From the NCBI GenBank assembly GCA_902539295.1, contig CACBIM010000002.1, positions 112,716 to 176,715 on the forward strand: DNA of 64,000 nucleotides, given 5' to 3'. A model generated the notes under the pieces. That model did no database searches. It was not told where the DNA came from and worked only from the letters and a program-made list of their open reading frames with translations. Shown in pieces: positions 34,868-44,405 of the stretch (positions are counted from its first letter, which is position 1; every line of letters starts with the position of its first letter). A program made the translations under genes and the position numbers. Source of the stretch: an uncultured SAR116 cluster alpha proteobacterium. Its GTDB lineage: Bacteria > Pseudomonadota > Alphaproteobacteria > Puniceispirillales > GCA-002684695.

Positions 34868-36151
34868 TTAAATAAGTTCCAATTTTCCATTAGTTGGAAT
34901 TTCAGGCGCGTGGGAATTATTAGTGATTCTTAATTCTAATCCATCACTACCCTTTTGCCATTGACCTGACACCAATGGAGTTTTTGAAACATTTTTGACT
35001 GGGCCATTTGACCAATTAACTTTTCCAACCATAGTAGAGAGATTAGTTGAACTAATTGAAGCCATAACAGCAGATGTATCGTCCAAGTCAGAACATCTTT
35101 TAATAACATCTGCAGTAACTTCAAATAATGCATGTTGAAATCCTAACCCCTGGTTCCATTTTCTGCCTGTGGTTGAAACATATCCATTTCCAAGTTCTTT
35201 AGCTTTAGTTCCAGTTAAGCTACTTGAAAAAGGATGGTCTGGTGTCCACCATATTTCAGATGTTAAACCATTACCTCTATCACCTAATGAATTTACAAAT
35301 GAAGGAAAGAGTAACGCCTTGCCAATTGTAACTACCTTTGGATTAAAACCCTGTTGAGCAGCTTGCGCCCAAAAGGTTCCAAAATCAGGAGGTATCATGA
35401 CACCAGTTACAATTTCACAACCAGCATCTTTATAAGCATTGATTTGAGCAGAAAAATCATCTGACATGGGTTGATAGTGGTCAGGATGTATTAATTTATA
35501 ACCCATTTCAGAAAGTGGCTTAGGTAAACCTAATTCAGGATGTCCCCAGGCATTTCCATCTGCATCATTTGGAAACAATCCACCAACATTTTTTGCTACG
35601 CCACTAGCTCCCCACAAATCAGTAAAAACAGCAATTATGTCTTCTAATCCCCAAAAGAAATGATAAGTATATTCAAAACCTTCTGCAGGATTGCCGTTAC
35701 GTCCAAAGAAATAAGGTTGCCATGGACAATTAGTTGTTATGCAGGGCACTTCGTTAATTTCTGCTTGGTCAGCAACTGGATTTGTAGTATCAGGTGTTGC
35801 CTGTGCAAGAATTATATCAACTTCGTCTCTTAATATTAAATCACTTGCCACCTCAGCTGCACGGTTTGGATTAGATTGTGAGTCTTTTGAAATTATTTCA
35901 ACTTCATATGTTTTTCCATTATTAGAAAGCCCCGAAGAAAAGACCTTCTGTATTGCTCCAACAACATAATCATCCGCTTCTGCAAATCCACCCAAAGGAC
36001 CAGTTTTAGGACTAACAAATCCTACCTTCAATTTAGGATTTGCAGCATATGCCCTAGTCATGGACAATATCGCTGGAGCTGCAAGGGTTGCCCCAGCACC
36101 AATTAGAACTTTCCTTCTTGAAAAATTCTTTTTCTTAATGTTTTTTTCCAT
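34868..36151 (-). CDS. ABC transporter substrate-binding protein (LivJ/LivK-like), Tat-type signal
   Basis: 427 residues, type I periplasmic binding protein (peripla_BP_6). The N-terminus carries a twin-arginine motif NFSRRKVLIGAGATLAAPAI with a likely cleavage after RAYA (about residue 36), so export by Tat is probable. The mature part starts NPKLKVGFVSPKTGPLGGFA, the standard opening of the family. The ribosome site AAGGAGG is strong. The protein is longer than amino-acid-binding members (about 350-370) and resembles binding proteins linked with aromatic uptake, but the ligand is not readable. Confidence 0.88.
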   Translation of the reverse strand: MEKNIKKKNFSRRKVLIGAGATLAAPAILSMTRAYAANPKLKVGFVSPKTGPLGGFAEADDYVVGAIQKVFSSGLSNNGKTYEVEIISKDSQSNPNRAAEVASDLILRDEVDIILAQATPDTTNPVADQAEINEVPCITTNCPWQPYFFGRNGNPAEGFEYTYHFFWGLEDIIAVFTDLWGASGVAKNVGGLFPNDADGNAWGHPELGLPKPLSEMGYKLIHPDHYQPMSDDFSAQINAYKDAGCEIVTGVMIPPDFGTFWAQAAQQGFNPKVVTIGKALLFPSFVNSLGDRGNGLTSEIWWTPDHPFSSSLTGTKAKELGNGYVSTTGRKWNQGLGFQHALFEVTADVIKRCSDLDDTSAVMASISSTNLSTMVGKVNWSNGPVKNVSKTPLVSGQWQKGSDGLELRITNNSHAPEIPTNGKLELI

Positions 36152-36168
36152 TGTTACCTCCTTTTTGG

Positions 36169-37104
36169 TTAAATAATATTTTCTAATTCTTTTAAATGTA
36201 TACTTATTTTATGCTTTATTTTATCAAAATCCTTCTCCTTCCATTTTTTAAAACCCTCACCATTTTTCATACCAAGCTTTCCTTCTTTAACAAGCCTTTG
36301 TAATAGTTTTGAAGGTTTTTGATTTCGATCTAGATCATGAAGAACATTTTCATGAACATCTAACGTTAAATCGGTTCCTACAAGATCTGCATTTTCCAAA
36401 GGACCTAATACTGCAAGCCTTCTTCCAAAGCTTGACTTAATTACAGTATCAACTGCCTCAGCGTCACATATACCATTTTCGACTAAACTGATTGCCTCTC
36501 TCCATAAGGCATGCTGCAGCCTATTACCTATAAATCCTGGAACATCTTTTTCAACTCTTACAGGAGTTTTTCCTATATCTTTCAATAATTGAATAGTTCT
36601 ACGCATTGTCTTTTCATCAGTCCATTCAGTCTTAATGACTTCAACTAATGGAATAAGATGAGGCGGGTTCCACCAATGTGTTCCAAGCGCCCTGTTCTTA
36701 TTCACCATTTGCTCAACAATTTTTGTTATTTGAATAACAGAAGTATTAGATGCAAATATACAATCCTGCGGTGCTAATTTTTCTATTTCTTTAAATATAT
36801 TTTGTTTGAGGTCCAATTTTTCCGGAACAGCTTCAATAACAAACTCAGCTTTTTCCAATGCTTGTTCAAGATTATTAGTTTTGTTTATTAAGGAAATAAT
36901 TTTTTTAATTTCTTCTTTTTTTATTTCCATTTGAGATAAGCTTATCTCAATTCTCTCAAACAAAGAATCTAATGAAACATCATTTGGATCATAAACAATA
37001 ACATTACAATTATACTGAGCAAATTTGAGGGCTATACCATGCCCCATCAACCCAGATCCAATTATTGTTACATTTTTAACCTGCAGTGTAACCTCCATCT
37101 GCAT
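36169..37104 (-). CDS. 3-hydroxyacyl-CoA dehydrogenase family protein (NAD-dependent)
   Basis: About 311 residues: an NAD-binding domain with IIGSGLMGHGIALKFAQYN and FIEAVPEKLDLKQNIF near residue 90, SNTSVIQITKI, HWWNPPHLIPLVEV with the catalytic His region, then a C-terminal helical domain with PGFIGNRLQHALWREA. This is the single-function form (HbdH, lambda-crystallin/L-gulonate dehydrogenase group) rather than a fused FadB. The start is uncertain: ATG at 37104 or 37098 lies inside the SDR gene upstream, and the only good ribosome-site sequence, GGAGG, is downstream of both. It oxidises a 3-hydroxy acid or its CoA ester. Confidence 0.8.
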   Translation of the reverse strand: MQMEVTLQVKNVTIIGSGLMGHGIALKFAQYNCNVIVYDPNDVSLDSLFERIEISLSQMEIKKEEIKKIISLINKTNNLEQALEKAEFVIEAVPEKLDLKQNIFKEIEKLAPQDCIFASNTSVIQITKIVEQMVNKNRALGTHWWNPPHLIPLVEVIKTEWTDEKTMRRTIQLLKDIGKTPVRVEKDVPGFIGNRLQHALWREAISLVENGICDAEAVDTVIKSSFGRRLAVLGPLENADLVGTDLTLDVHENVLHDLDRNQKPSKLLQRLVKEGKLGMKNGEGFKKWKEKDFDKIKHKISIHLKELENII

Positions 37105-37867
37105 ATAAAATGTGTCCAGTATAAAAATCAGAAGCCTTTGAAGAAAGAAAAAGTAATGGGCCAGCGAGATCTTCAGGCTCTCCTAACCTTCCTTTTGGTA
37201 CACGAGTGATAAAACCAGATCTCACTTTTTGAGCCTCTGGATTGTCTTCAAACATCCAAGACGTTAGAGGTGACCTGAATACAGTTGGAGCGATTGCATT
37301 AACCGTAATTCCTGTATCGCCTAGTTCACATCCTAGAGCTTTAGTTATTCCGTCAACTGCTGATTTAGATGCACAATATGCAGTATAACCCGCTGGATGA
37401 CCTAATAATCCTCTTGCTGAGGATACAAGGACAATTTTTCCACCTTCACCTTGATTTTTCATTTGCTTAGTTACTTCTCTAGCCATTAGCCAAGATTGAG
37501 TTACATTTACATCCATAACTGTTGAAAAAGTATCAGGAGACATTTCATCTACTTTTGATACTTTATTAATTCCAGATGCGACAACAAGTATATCAATACG
37601 AGCAAATTTTTTGACTGTTGCGTTTACTATTGTTTGACATTCTTTTTCTGAGGATGGCCTTTCATTAATTAATAAATTTTCACAACCATTTTTAGAAATT
37701 TCATCTGAAATTTTTTCTAATTCACTTTTATTTCCTCCAGTCAAAGCAACTTTACAACCTGCACCAGCATAGGTTCTCGCAGCCACACTTCCAAATGCAC
37801 CAGTAGCACCAACGACTAATGCTACTTTGCCTTTAATATCAAAAGATGAATAAGGATTATCTATCAT
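37076..37867 (-). CDS. Short-chain dehydrogenase/reductase
   Basis: 263 residues. The cofactor loop is altered to GATGAFGSVAA (20-30) where TGxxxGIG is usual, but the glycines are kept. Ser150 with Tyr164 and Lys168 (YTAYCASK) form the catalytic set. The C-terminal LFLSSKASDFYTGHILYADGGYT is the normal SDR ending. It lies between a cupin and a 3-hydroxyacyl-CoA dehydrogenase gene in the Liv operon. It probably interconverts a hydroxyl and a keto group on the pathway intermediate. Confidence 0.87.
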   Translation of the reverse strand: MIDNPYSSFDIKGKVALVVGATGAFGSVAARTYAGAGCKVALTGGNKSELEKISDEISKNGCENLLINERPSSEKECQTIVNATVKKFARIDILVVASGINKVSKVDEMSPDTFSTVMDVNVTQSWLMAREVTKQMKNQGEGGKIVLVSSARGLLGHPAGYTAYCASKSAVDGITKALGCELGDTGITVNAIAPTVFRSPLTSWMFEDNPEAQKVRSGFITRVPKGRLGEPEDLAGPLLFLSSKASDFYTGHILYADGGYTAG

Positions 37868-37876
37868 AATTCCATC

Positions 37877-38224
37877 CTAACTTTCTTTTGGCGGGTACGG
37901 CATAATAACATTCATTACAACTACCTCATTCGTTTCATTTCTAATTTCTCTTTCCATCCCACCAGGAATAAAAACAGTATCTCCTGGAGAGGCTATTTTT
38001 GTCTCTCCATTCGCTTTTATAGTTAGTTGCCCCTCTGAAATAATATAAACTTTTTCTAATGGAGATGCGTCAGGTCCAGCTCCTCCTCCAGGTAAAAACT
38101 GAGAATGCCCAACCCAAAAGTTTTCTGGACCATATTCTTCAAATCCAGACAATCTTAGTGAATGACATTTTTGGTGGTTAGGCGCCTCATAAGAGGTAGT
38201 ATCTTTAATCTTTTTAACATACAT
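37877..38224 (-). CDS. Small cupin-domain protein
   Basis: 115 residues forming a single cupin barrel. The first cupin motif is loose (HSQFLPGGGAGPDASPLEKVYIISEGQLTI) and its first His is displaced, while the second motif is PGDTVFIPGGMEREI. With part of the usual His set replaced, a metal site is uncertain. It shares a base with the cyclase-family gene upstream (TAATG-like junction) and precedes the SDR gene by 9 nt. Roles as isomerase, decarboxylase helper or ligand-binding protein are all possible; I do not recognise a specific one. Confidence 0.6.
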   Translation of the reverse strand: MYVKKIKDTTSYEAPNHQKCHSLRLSGFEEYGPENFWVGHSQFLPGGGAGPDASPLEKVYIISEGQLTIKANGETKIASPGDTVFIPGGMEREIRNETNEVVVMNVIMPYPPKES

Positions 38225-39063
38225 TAAAAACTCTCCCCTGATTCAATTCTAAAGGACTGGTTTTTATCAATCATCGCTACAAGCCTGATTATACATCCAT
38301 CCCCTCGATCCCAGTTCCAAGGAAAGAAAGCAAAAGTACACCTCTTTCCAGTAACAGCGTCTAAATCCCCACCTACATTCTCTATTCCTAAAATGCCTTC
38401 TTTGAAAATCATATTATGAACAGGCTCCCAAACAGGGAAAGCTTCTTTCCAATCTATACCACCTGACCATTCTTTATATTCCTCAGCTAAATGGGGTAAT
38501 AGAGGGCCATTTCTTTGTGGACCTATAGCTGTTGCTAATGGATGATCATTAGCTTGGGTATCATGACCTATAACTTTGATACCTTTATCAATCATCCATT
38601 CAGCAGCTGAAGGAACTAAACCAGGGCAATAAGGAAAATAATCACCATCTTCGTAATGTTTGTGCCAACCAGTATTCAGAATTAAAACGTCATTTTTTCT
38701 GATTGCATTACCACATGCTTTTTCCAAGTCATCACCTGTAATTTGCTCCCATTTTTTCTTTGGAATGGAAACTACAATTCCAGACCCAAAAAAATGTGGT
38801 AAAGGAACTTCATCTATAAACGGTGTAGACTGTACTACGTGTGCTGGAGCATCAATGTGAGTTGTTACATGCATTGTTGTTGTAAGGGTCTGTGAAAGAA
38901 CACCTGACTTTGCCATGTAATGCATTCGCTCTATTCTAACATCTCTAAAGTATGGCCAGTTAGGACATTGATAACCAAATCTATGTGAAAGATTATAAAA
39001 CTCAATTCCCATGTCATTATTTAAATTTTCCTGAAAATCAATTCCTCTGATATTGACTGTCAA
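38224..39063 (-). CDS. Cyclase family metal-dependent hydrolase (kynurenine formamidase-like fold)
   Basis: 279 residues. The metal motif MHVTTHIDAPAHV fits HxGTHxDxPxH. Initiation is at a TTG (39063) preceded by GGAGGAATAA at ideal spacing; the next Met is 17 codons in and would lose the first strand. Related enzymes hydrolyse N-formylkynurenine, isatin or cyclic amides and lactones. As first gene of the Liv operon, 31 nt from the palindromic operator, it probably acts on the imported compound itself, for example opening a lactone or amide before hydroxylation. Confidence 0.8.
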   Translation of the reverse strand: MTVNIRGIDFQENLNNDMGIEFYNLSHRFGYQCPNWPYFRDVRIERMHYMAKSGVLSQTLTTTMHVTTHIDAPAHVVQSTPFIDEVPLPHFFGSGIVVSIPKKKWEQITGDDLEKACGNAIRKNDVLILNTGWHKHYEDGDYFPYCPGLVPSAAEWMIDKGIKVIGHDTQANDHPLATAIGPQRNGPLLPHLAEEYKEWSGGIDWKEAFPVWEPVHNMIFKEGILGIENVGGDLDAVTGKRCTFAFFPWNWDRGDGCIIRLVAMIDKNQSFRIESGESF

Positions 39064-39093
39064 TTATTCCTCCATAATTTTTTTCTTTAAAAG

Positions 39094-39112
39094 TGTATCA
39101 CATTTTGATACA
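39094..39112. promoter_or_regulatory. Palindromic operator TGTATCA-N5-TGATACA (copy 1)
   Basis: A perfect 7-bp inverted repeat with spacer CATTT in the 107-nt gap between the divergent cyclase operon and the IclR-family gene. The same arms with another 5-nt spacer occur at 56064-56082. Its form (about 19 bp, 5-nt spacer, between regulator and target) suits an IclR-family dimer. The centre lies about 40 nt upstream of the cyclase start and about 68 nt upstream of the regulator. Confidence 0.65.
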
Positions 39113-39170
39113 TATGTATTACTCTATGGGATTATTTGTTTATTGACAAGATATAAATTAAAGAAAAAAG

Positions 39171-39908
39171 ATGGATAAAAATAATAAAAGCATTCAAGTT
39201 TTAAATAGAGCTTTTGAAATATTAAAAATTATAAAATCTGAAAAAAGCACTAAGATGAGCCTTGGAAAAATAGCCAGGCTTGCAAATTTACCAAGATCAA
39301 CAGTCCAAAGAATTGTAAATTCACTTATTAAAGAAGACTTTTTATCCTTTTCAACTGATCAAGGTATTCAGATAGGAAACGAGATATATAAACTCGCTGC
39401 AACTGATAATTATGATATCGTTAGATCTCTTAAACCAGTAATTAATTCGCTCTCGAACAAGACAAGAGAAACTGTAGATTTAGCAATTTTGAATAATGAT
39501 CATATGTTATTGCTTGATAGAGTCCTAGGGACTTACCGGCTGGGTGTAAATTCTAAGATAGGACTAAAATTACCCTTATCAACTACAGCAAGCGGAAAGT
39601 CAGCACTTTCTTTGATGGATAACAATAAGGTTAAGAATCTTCTTCAAAATGAGGCAAGCACAAATAGAAGAAAAGATAATAAAAAGCTAGAAGATGAGAT
39701 CGCAAAGGTAGGTATCAAAGGTATCGCATACGACTTCGATGAGAATAATGATGGTATTTCAGCAATAGGATCCGCCTTTATTGTAGATAATAAAATATAT
39801 TCAATATCAATACCTGTCCCATCACACAGATTCAGCATTAAACAAAAAGAACTAGAGAAGTTTTTGAAAGAGGCAATAGAAAAAGTAAAACCAATTATAG
39901 ATAGTTAA
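39171..39908 (+). CDS. IclR-family transcriptional regulator
   Basis: 245 residues. A winged helix-turn-helix covers about 1-75 (VLNRAFEILKIIK, then IARLANLPRSTVQRIVNSL, the recognition helix region). The C-terminal effector-binding IclR domain contains LGVNSKIGLKLPLSTTASGKS and IGSAFIV. Members usually sense small organic acids, often aromatic. It is divergent from the minus-strand cyclase/Liv operon and is followed by beta-oxidation genes, so it probably controls both sides through the palindrome at 39094. It is the only transcription factor I find in the window. Confidence 0.92.
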   Translation: MDKNNKSIQVLNRAFEILKIIKSEKSTKMSLGKIARLANLPRSTVQRIVNSLIKEDFLSFSTDQGIQIGNEIYKLAATDNYDIVRSLKPVINSLSNKTRETVDLAILNNDHMLLLDRVLGTYRLGVNSKIGLKLPLSTTASGKSALSLMDNNKVKNLLQNEASTNRRKDNKKLEDEIAKVGIKGIAYDFDENNDGISAIGSAFIVDNKIYSISIPVPSHRFSIKQKELEKFLKEAIEKVKPIIDS

Positions 39909-39979
39909 CTAATAATTGATTTTTCTGATAAACGTTTATAATTAATTAAAGCTTCATTATAATTTACGAGAACAAACTT

Positions 39980-42343
39980 ATGAAAATAAATACCCCCTTT
40001 AAGAATATAGCTGTAATAGGAGCTGGAACTATGGGGAGTGGAATTGCAGGTCAAATTGCAAATTCAGACCAAGAAGTTCTTCTTCTTGATATACAGGGTG
40101 AAACTCCGAATAGCATAACTGAGAATGCAGTAAAAAAACTAATTAAGTCTGACCCACCTGCTCTTATGCACAAAACAAAAACAGAGCTGATTAAAATTGG
40201 GAATATTGAAGACGACTTCAACAAACTTGCCGACTGCGACTTAATTATTGAAGCCGTGGTTGAGAGACTGGATATTAAAAAAAATTTATATAAAAGAATA
40301 AATGAAGTTGTTAATAAAAACTGTATCATAACATCAAACACTTCAACCATTCCTATAAAATTACTTGTTGAAGATATGCCAAAAACATTTTGTGAGAGAT
40401 TTGCAATAACTCATTACTTCAACCCTGTGAGATACATGAGATTGCTAGAACTTGTTAGAGGCAAAGATACAAAATCTGAAGTTATGGACAAACTTGCTGA
40501 TTATAATGATAGAATTCTTGGCAAAGGCGTAGTTGTTTGTAATGATACCCCGGGTTTTTTGGGAAATAGAGTAGGCGTTTATGCCTTACAAGTTGGTATG
40601 GATGAAGCCTATAATCTAGGTTTAAGTGTAGAAGAAGCTGATTCGTTAATGGGCCGCCCAATGGGCATCCCCAAAACAGGTGTTTTTGGTCTTTATGATT
40701 TGATAGGTATCGATCTTATGTCAGATGTAGTTGATACATTAGGTACTATTTTGCCAGAAAACGACGCATTTCATAAAGTTGGAGCTAAAAAAATTCCTCT
40801 TGCTGAATTAATTAAAGATATGATTGAAAATGGATACACAGGCAACAAAGGGAAAGGAGGTTTTTATAGATCTGGTGAAAATGAGAATGATCTTTTTTTG
40901 GATATACGTAAAAATACAGTTTTAAAGAAAAGTGATGGGTTAAATAATAAAGCAAAAATATCTGCAGAATTAATTGAGAAAGGACAAGAAACTCTGTTTC
41001 ACCTTACTCGAAATAATTCTGACGACGATTCTGAAAAAAAATATACTAAATTTTGTAGAAGAGTTTTAGGTAGAGTTCTCCATTATGCTGCGTCCTTGAT
41101 ACCTGAAATAACATCATCACCGCAGGATATAGATGATGCTATGAAATTGGGTTTTAATTGGATTAGAGGACCTTTTGAAATAATTGATGCCCTTGGAATT
41201 GATACAATTTCAGAACTTTTTGATGAAAATAATCTAAACATTCCAGATTCTCTAAAATGTTTCCCATTTTACAGGATCGAAAATAACGAACTCCTTGTTA
41301 GCAATTATAGTTTGCATGGATCAAACCCAACTCAATTGAAACCAGTTGTTTTACCTGAAAATGCTATAAGATTTCATCTTAAAAGGAAAACCCTTAAACC
41401 TATCTATCAAAACCAGTCTGCAAGTTTGTTTTCTATCAAAGATGACATAAGATTAATAGAGTTCCATTCAAAAGCTAATACATTGGATGATTTTTCAATG
41501 GATGTTGTAAATGCTGCCTGTGATGATCCAGGCGAAGGTATAATCATACATAATGATGCACAACATTTTTCATCAGGCGTAAATTTGAATGCTTTTCTTT
41601 CAATGATTAGAGAAGAAGACTGGTCTGGAATAGATAAATTTCTTGCCAAATTTCAACAAGCTGTAAGGTCACTAAAATTTTCATCTGTACCTGTAATTGG
41701 AGCTCCATCAGGAATGGCTATAGGAGGTGGTTTTGAAGTTTTACTTCATTCAGACAAAATTATTGCTCACACCAATTCTGTATTAGGACTTGTAGAATCT
41801 GGTGTAGGTCTAATTCCAGGAGGTGGTGGAGTCAAAGAAACATATCTTCGATGCCTCACACAATTGAAAAACTACAATGACGCAGCTTGGAAAACTTGGA
41901 TGCAAATTGGTTATGGACAAACTGGCACCAGCCCAGAAAAGAGTGCTGAGCTTTTTTACTTTCTCCCTGAAAGAGATCAAACAGAAATGAATAGAGACTA
42001 TCTAATAAATGCAGGTATTGCATTAATAAAAGAAATAAACCAAATGGGGTATAAAAAACCCCAACCTCAAACAATTAAATTACCTGGAAACTCAATTATT
42101 AATAAAATGGAAGAATTTATGGATAATGGTATTGAAAAAGGATTGTTTTATCCTCATGATAAAACAGTGGCAATGCAAGTAGCCAGTGTAGTTGTTAATG
42201 ATGAAAATGACGAAATGCTCAAGTTAGAAGAAGATGAATTGTTTAATAGGGAAAGAAAAGCCTTTTTAAATCTTGCCAAAACGCAACCAACTTTACAGCG
42301 AATTTCATCATTAATTGAAAAAGGAATAAGTATAAGAAATTAA
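39980..42343 (+). CDS. 3-hydroxyacyl-CoA dehydrogenase / enoyl-CoA hydratase fusion (FadN-like)
   Basis: 787 residues with domains in FadN order: NAD-binding 3-hydroxyacyl-CoA dehydrogenase first (VIGAGTMGSGIAGQIA at about 11-26, SNTSTIPI near 118, HYFNPVRYMRLLE), a dehydrogenase C-terminal repeat (about 190-430), then an enoyl-CoA hydratase domain (about 490-680) with GAPSGMAIGGGFEV and LVESGVGLIPGGGG carrying a catalytic Glu. Order is the reverse of classical FadB. It hydrates and oxidises acyl-CoA intermediates. It follows the IclR gene and precedes an acyl-CoA ligase gene by 16 nt, a compact activation and beta-oxidation pair. Confidence 0.9.
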   Translation: MKINTPFKNIAVIGAGTMGSGIAGQIANSDQEVLLLDIQGETPNSITENAVKKLIKSDPPALMHKTKTELIKIGNIEDDFNKLADCDLIIEAVVERLDIKKNLYKRINEVVNKNCIITSNTSTIPIKLLVEDMPKTFCERFAITHYFNPVRYMRLLELVRGKDTKSEVMDKLADYNDRILGKGVVVCNDTPGFLGNRVGVYALQVGMDEAYNLGLSVEEADSLMGRPMGIPKTGVFGLYDLIGIDLMSDVVDTLGTILPENDAFHKVGAKKIPLAELIKDMIENGYTGNKGKGGFYRSGENENDLFLDIRKNTVLKKSDGLNNKAKISAELIEKGQETLFHLTRNNSDDDSEKKYTKFCRRVLGRVLHYAASLIPEITSSPQDIDDAMKLGFNWIRGPFEIIDALGIDTISELFDENNLNIPDSLKCFPFYRIENNELLVSNYSLHGSNPTQLKPVVLPENAIRFHLKRKTLKPIYQNQSASLFSIKDDIRLIEFHSKANTLDDFSMDVVNAACDDPGEGIIIHNDAQHFSSGVNLNAFLSMIREEDWSGIDKFLAKFQQAVRSLKFSSVPVIGAPSGMAIGGGFEVLLHSDKIIAHTNSVLGLVESGVGLIPGGGGVKETYLRCLTQLKNYNDAAWKTWMQIGYGQTGTSPEKSAELFYFLPERDQTEMNRDYLINAGIALIKEINQMGYKKPQPQTIKLPGNSIINKMEEFMDNGIEKGLFYPHDKTVAMQVASVVVNDENDEMLKLEEDELFNRERKAFLNLAKTQPTLQRISSLIEKGISIRN

Positions 42344-42359
42344 ATTTGGGAGAGATAGA

Positions 42360-43991
42360 ATGAGTAAAAACGGAATTAGCATGTATGATGATTTTGATAA
42401 GGTTAAAGCCAATCATGTGCCTCTCTCACCTCTATCATTTTTACCCAGAGCTGCAAGTTTTTATCCAGACAAAGAAGCTGTAGTTTATGGCAACAGGCAT
42501 TATACCTGGGCACAAACTTATGAGAGATGCAAACGTCTTGCCTCAGCAATTAATAAACTAGGCGTAAGCAAAGGTGATACAGTTTCAGTTATAGCTACAA
42601 ATACGCCTGAAATGGTAGAGGCTCATTTTGGCATAGCTATGGCTGGTGCAGTTTTAAATAGTATAAACGTTAGACTAGATTCGGATACTATTGCTTATAT
42701 TTTAAATCATAGTGAAGCTAAAATTCTAATTTCTGATACAGGTTTTTCCACTTCAGTAAAAGAAGCATTAAAGCAAGTAGAAAATAAAAATTTAATAATA
42801 ATTGATATAGAAGACAGCCAATCTGGAATAAAAAGTGAGACCATTGGATCAATGGATTATGAAAAATTATTAGAAACAGGTGATCCAAATTATGATTGGT
42901 CGCTTCCTGATGATGAGTGGGATGCCCTCTCACTCAATTATACATCTGGTACTAGCGGTAAACCAAAAGGTGTTGTTTATCATCATAGAGGTTCATACCT
43001 TATGACTATGGGTACTATAAGTGATTGGAGACTACCCATGCATCCAAGTTATCTTTATACCGTTCCTTTATTTCATTGTAATGGTTGGGGACATGCTTGG
43101 ACAATGACTGCATTAGCAGGAAAGATTGTTTGCTGTAGGCAGGTATCTGCTATGGCAATTTATGATGCAATCAATACTCAAAGAGTTACGCATTTAGGTG
43201 GAGCTCCTATTATACTTGGAATGATAATTAATGCTGAAAGTTCAGATAGAAAAGAATTTAGTCACACTGTTGAAATAATGACAGCTGGAGCCCCTCCGCC
43301 AGCAGCAATTTTAGAAGGTATTGAAAAATTAGGCTTCAATGTAACTCATGTTTATGGATTAACAGAAACTTATGGACATGCCGTAATGTGTTTTTGGCAA
43401 GATCAATGGGATGATACAGATTTTACTCAAAGAGCTATAATAAAGGCGCGCCAGGGTGTTGCAATGACCGCTACAGAAAGTACTAGAGTAGTTGATTTAA
43501 ATACCAGAGAAGATGTCCCTAAAGATGGCAAAACTATCGGTGAAATTGTATTACAAGGCAATACAATCATGAAAGGTTATCTAAAAAATAAAGAAGCTAC
43601 AGCAGAAGCATTTGAAGGTGGATGGTTTAGGTCAGGTGATTTAGCAGTAATGCATGAAAGTGGATACATCGAAATTAAAGATAGACTTAAAGATATTATA
43701 ATTTCGGGAGGAGAAAATGTTTCTTCTGTTGAAGTAGAAGGTGTTCTTCATAGACATCCTGCGGTCTCAATTGCAGCAGTTATTGCAAAACCAGATGAAA
43801 AATGGGGCGAGGTTCCTTGTGCATTTATTGAATTAAAGTCTGGCGAAAGTGCATCGGAAGAAGATTTAACAAATTTTTGTAAAGAGAACTTAGCTGGCTT
43901 TAAGAGACCAAAACAATTTATTTTTTGTGAGATACCAAAGACAGCAACAGGAAAGCTCCAAAAATTTGAACTTAGAAAACAAATATCCTGA
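42360..43991 (+). CDS. AMP-forming acyl-CoA ligase (medium/long-chain type)
   Basis: 543 residues, start preceded by GGGAGAGATAG. Adenylate-forming motifs: YTSGTSGKPKGVVYHHRG (P-loop-like), GLTETYG, SGDLAVMHESGYIEIKDRLK and the C-terminal catalytic Lys in KTATGKLQKFELR. The sequence style (ATNTPEMVEAHFGIAMAGAV, VPLFHCNGWGHAWT) is that of AlkK-like fatty-acid or dimethylmercaptopropionate-type ligases. DmdB, which activates MMPA during DMSP demethylation, belongs to the same subfamily, which is of interest given the DddQ-like gene nearby. The substrate is not fixed by sequence. Confidence 0.88.
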   Translation: MSKNGISMYDDFDKVKANHVPLSPLSFLPRAASFYPDKEAVVYGNRHYTWAQTYERCKRLASAINKLGVSKGDTVSVIATNTPEMVEAHFGIAMAGAVLNSINVRLDSDTIAYILNHSEAKILISDTGFSTSVKEALKQVENKNLIIIDIEDSQSGIKSETIGSMDYEKLLETGDPNYDWSLPDDEWDALSLNYTSGTSGKPKGVVYHHRGSYLMTMGTISDWRLPMHPSYLYTVPLFHCNGWGHAWTMTALAGKIVCCRQVSAMAIYDAINTQRVTHLGGAPIILGMIINAESSDRKEFSHTVEIMTAGAPPPAAILEGIEKLGFNVTHVYGLTETYGHAVMCFWQDQWDDTDFTQRAIIKARQGVAMTATESTRVVDLNTREDVPKDGKTIGEIVLQGNTIMKGYLKNKEATAEAFEGGWFRSGDLAVMHESGYIEIKDRLKDIIISGGENVSSVEVEGVLHRHPAVSIAAVIAKPDEKWGEVPCAFIELKSGESASEEDLTNFCKENLAGFKRPKQFIFCEIPKTATGKLQKFELRKQIS

Positions 43992-44002
43992 TTATAAGGA
44001 AG

Positions 44003-44386
44003 ATGCGGAAATCTATAAATTCAACTGAAGTACATAGACATAAAAACCCGATACCGCATGCATCTATTATCAAGGGACTAATGGTTTCATCAGCAATTTC
44101 AGGGATTGATAATAAAACAGGTAATTATCCAAAGGAAAAAAATACCCAAATAGAAGAAGCATTTAACAATATGCATAAAATCTTAAAGGAGGCCAAAGCA
44201 GATTTTAAAGATGTTTTAAAAGTTGATTTATATTTTAATGATAAATCTGATAGAAAATATGTTAACCCAATATGGATGAAACTATTTCCAGATGATAATA
44301 ATATGCCAGCAAGACATTCTCATTTAGCTTCCTTAGATGGTGATTGCATAATGCAAATTGTTTTTACAGCGGTTGTATCAAGTTAA
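44003..44386 (+). CDS. RidA (YjgF/YER057c/UK114) family protein
   Basis: 127 residues, trimeric enamine/imine deaminase fold. Family features are VSSAISGIDNKTG near the start, QIEEAFNNMHKILKEA in the middle, and MPARHSHLAS, which carries the substrate-binding Arg. RidA proteins hydrolyse reactive enamines made by PLP enzymes; subfamilies in catabolic operons often act on ring-opening intermediates. Start ATG follows AAGGAAG, 11 nt after the ligase gene. Its 3' end is 19 nt before the methyltransferase ATG. Confidence 0.85.
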   Translation: MRKSINSTEVHRHKNPIPHASIIKGLMVSSAISGIDNKTGNYPKEKNTQIEEAFNNMHKILKEAKADFKDVLKVDLYFNDKSDRKYVNPIWMKLFPDDNNMPARHSHLASLDGDCIMQIVFTAVVSS

Positions 44387-44405
44387 CTTAACAAAGGATA
44401 TTATT

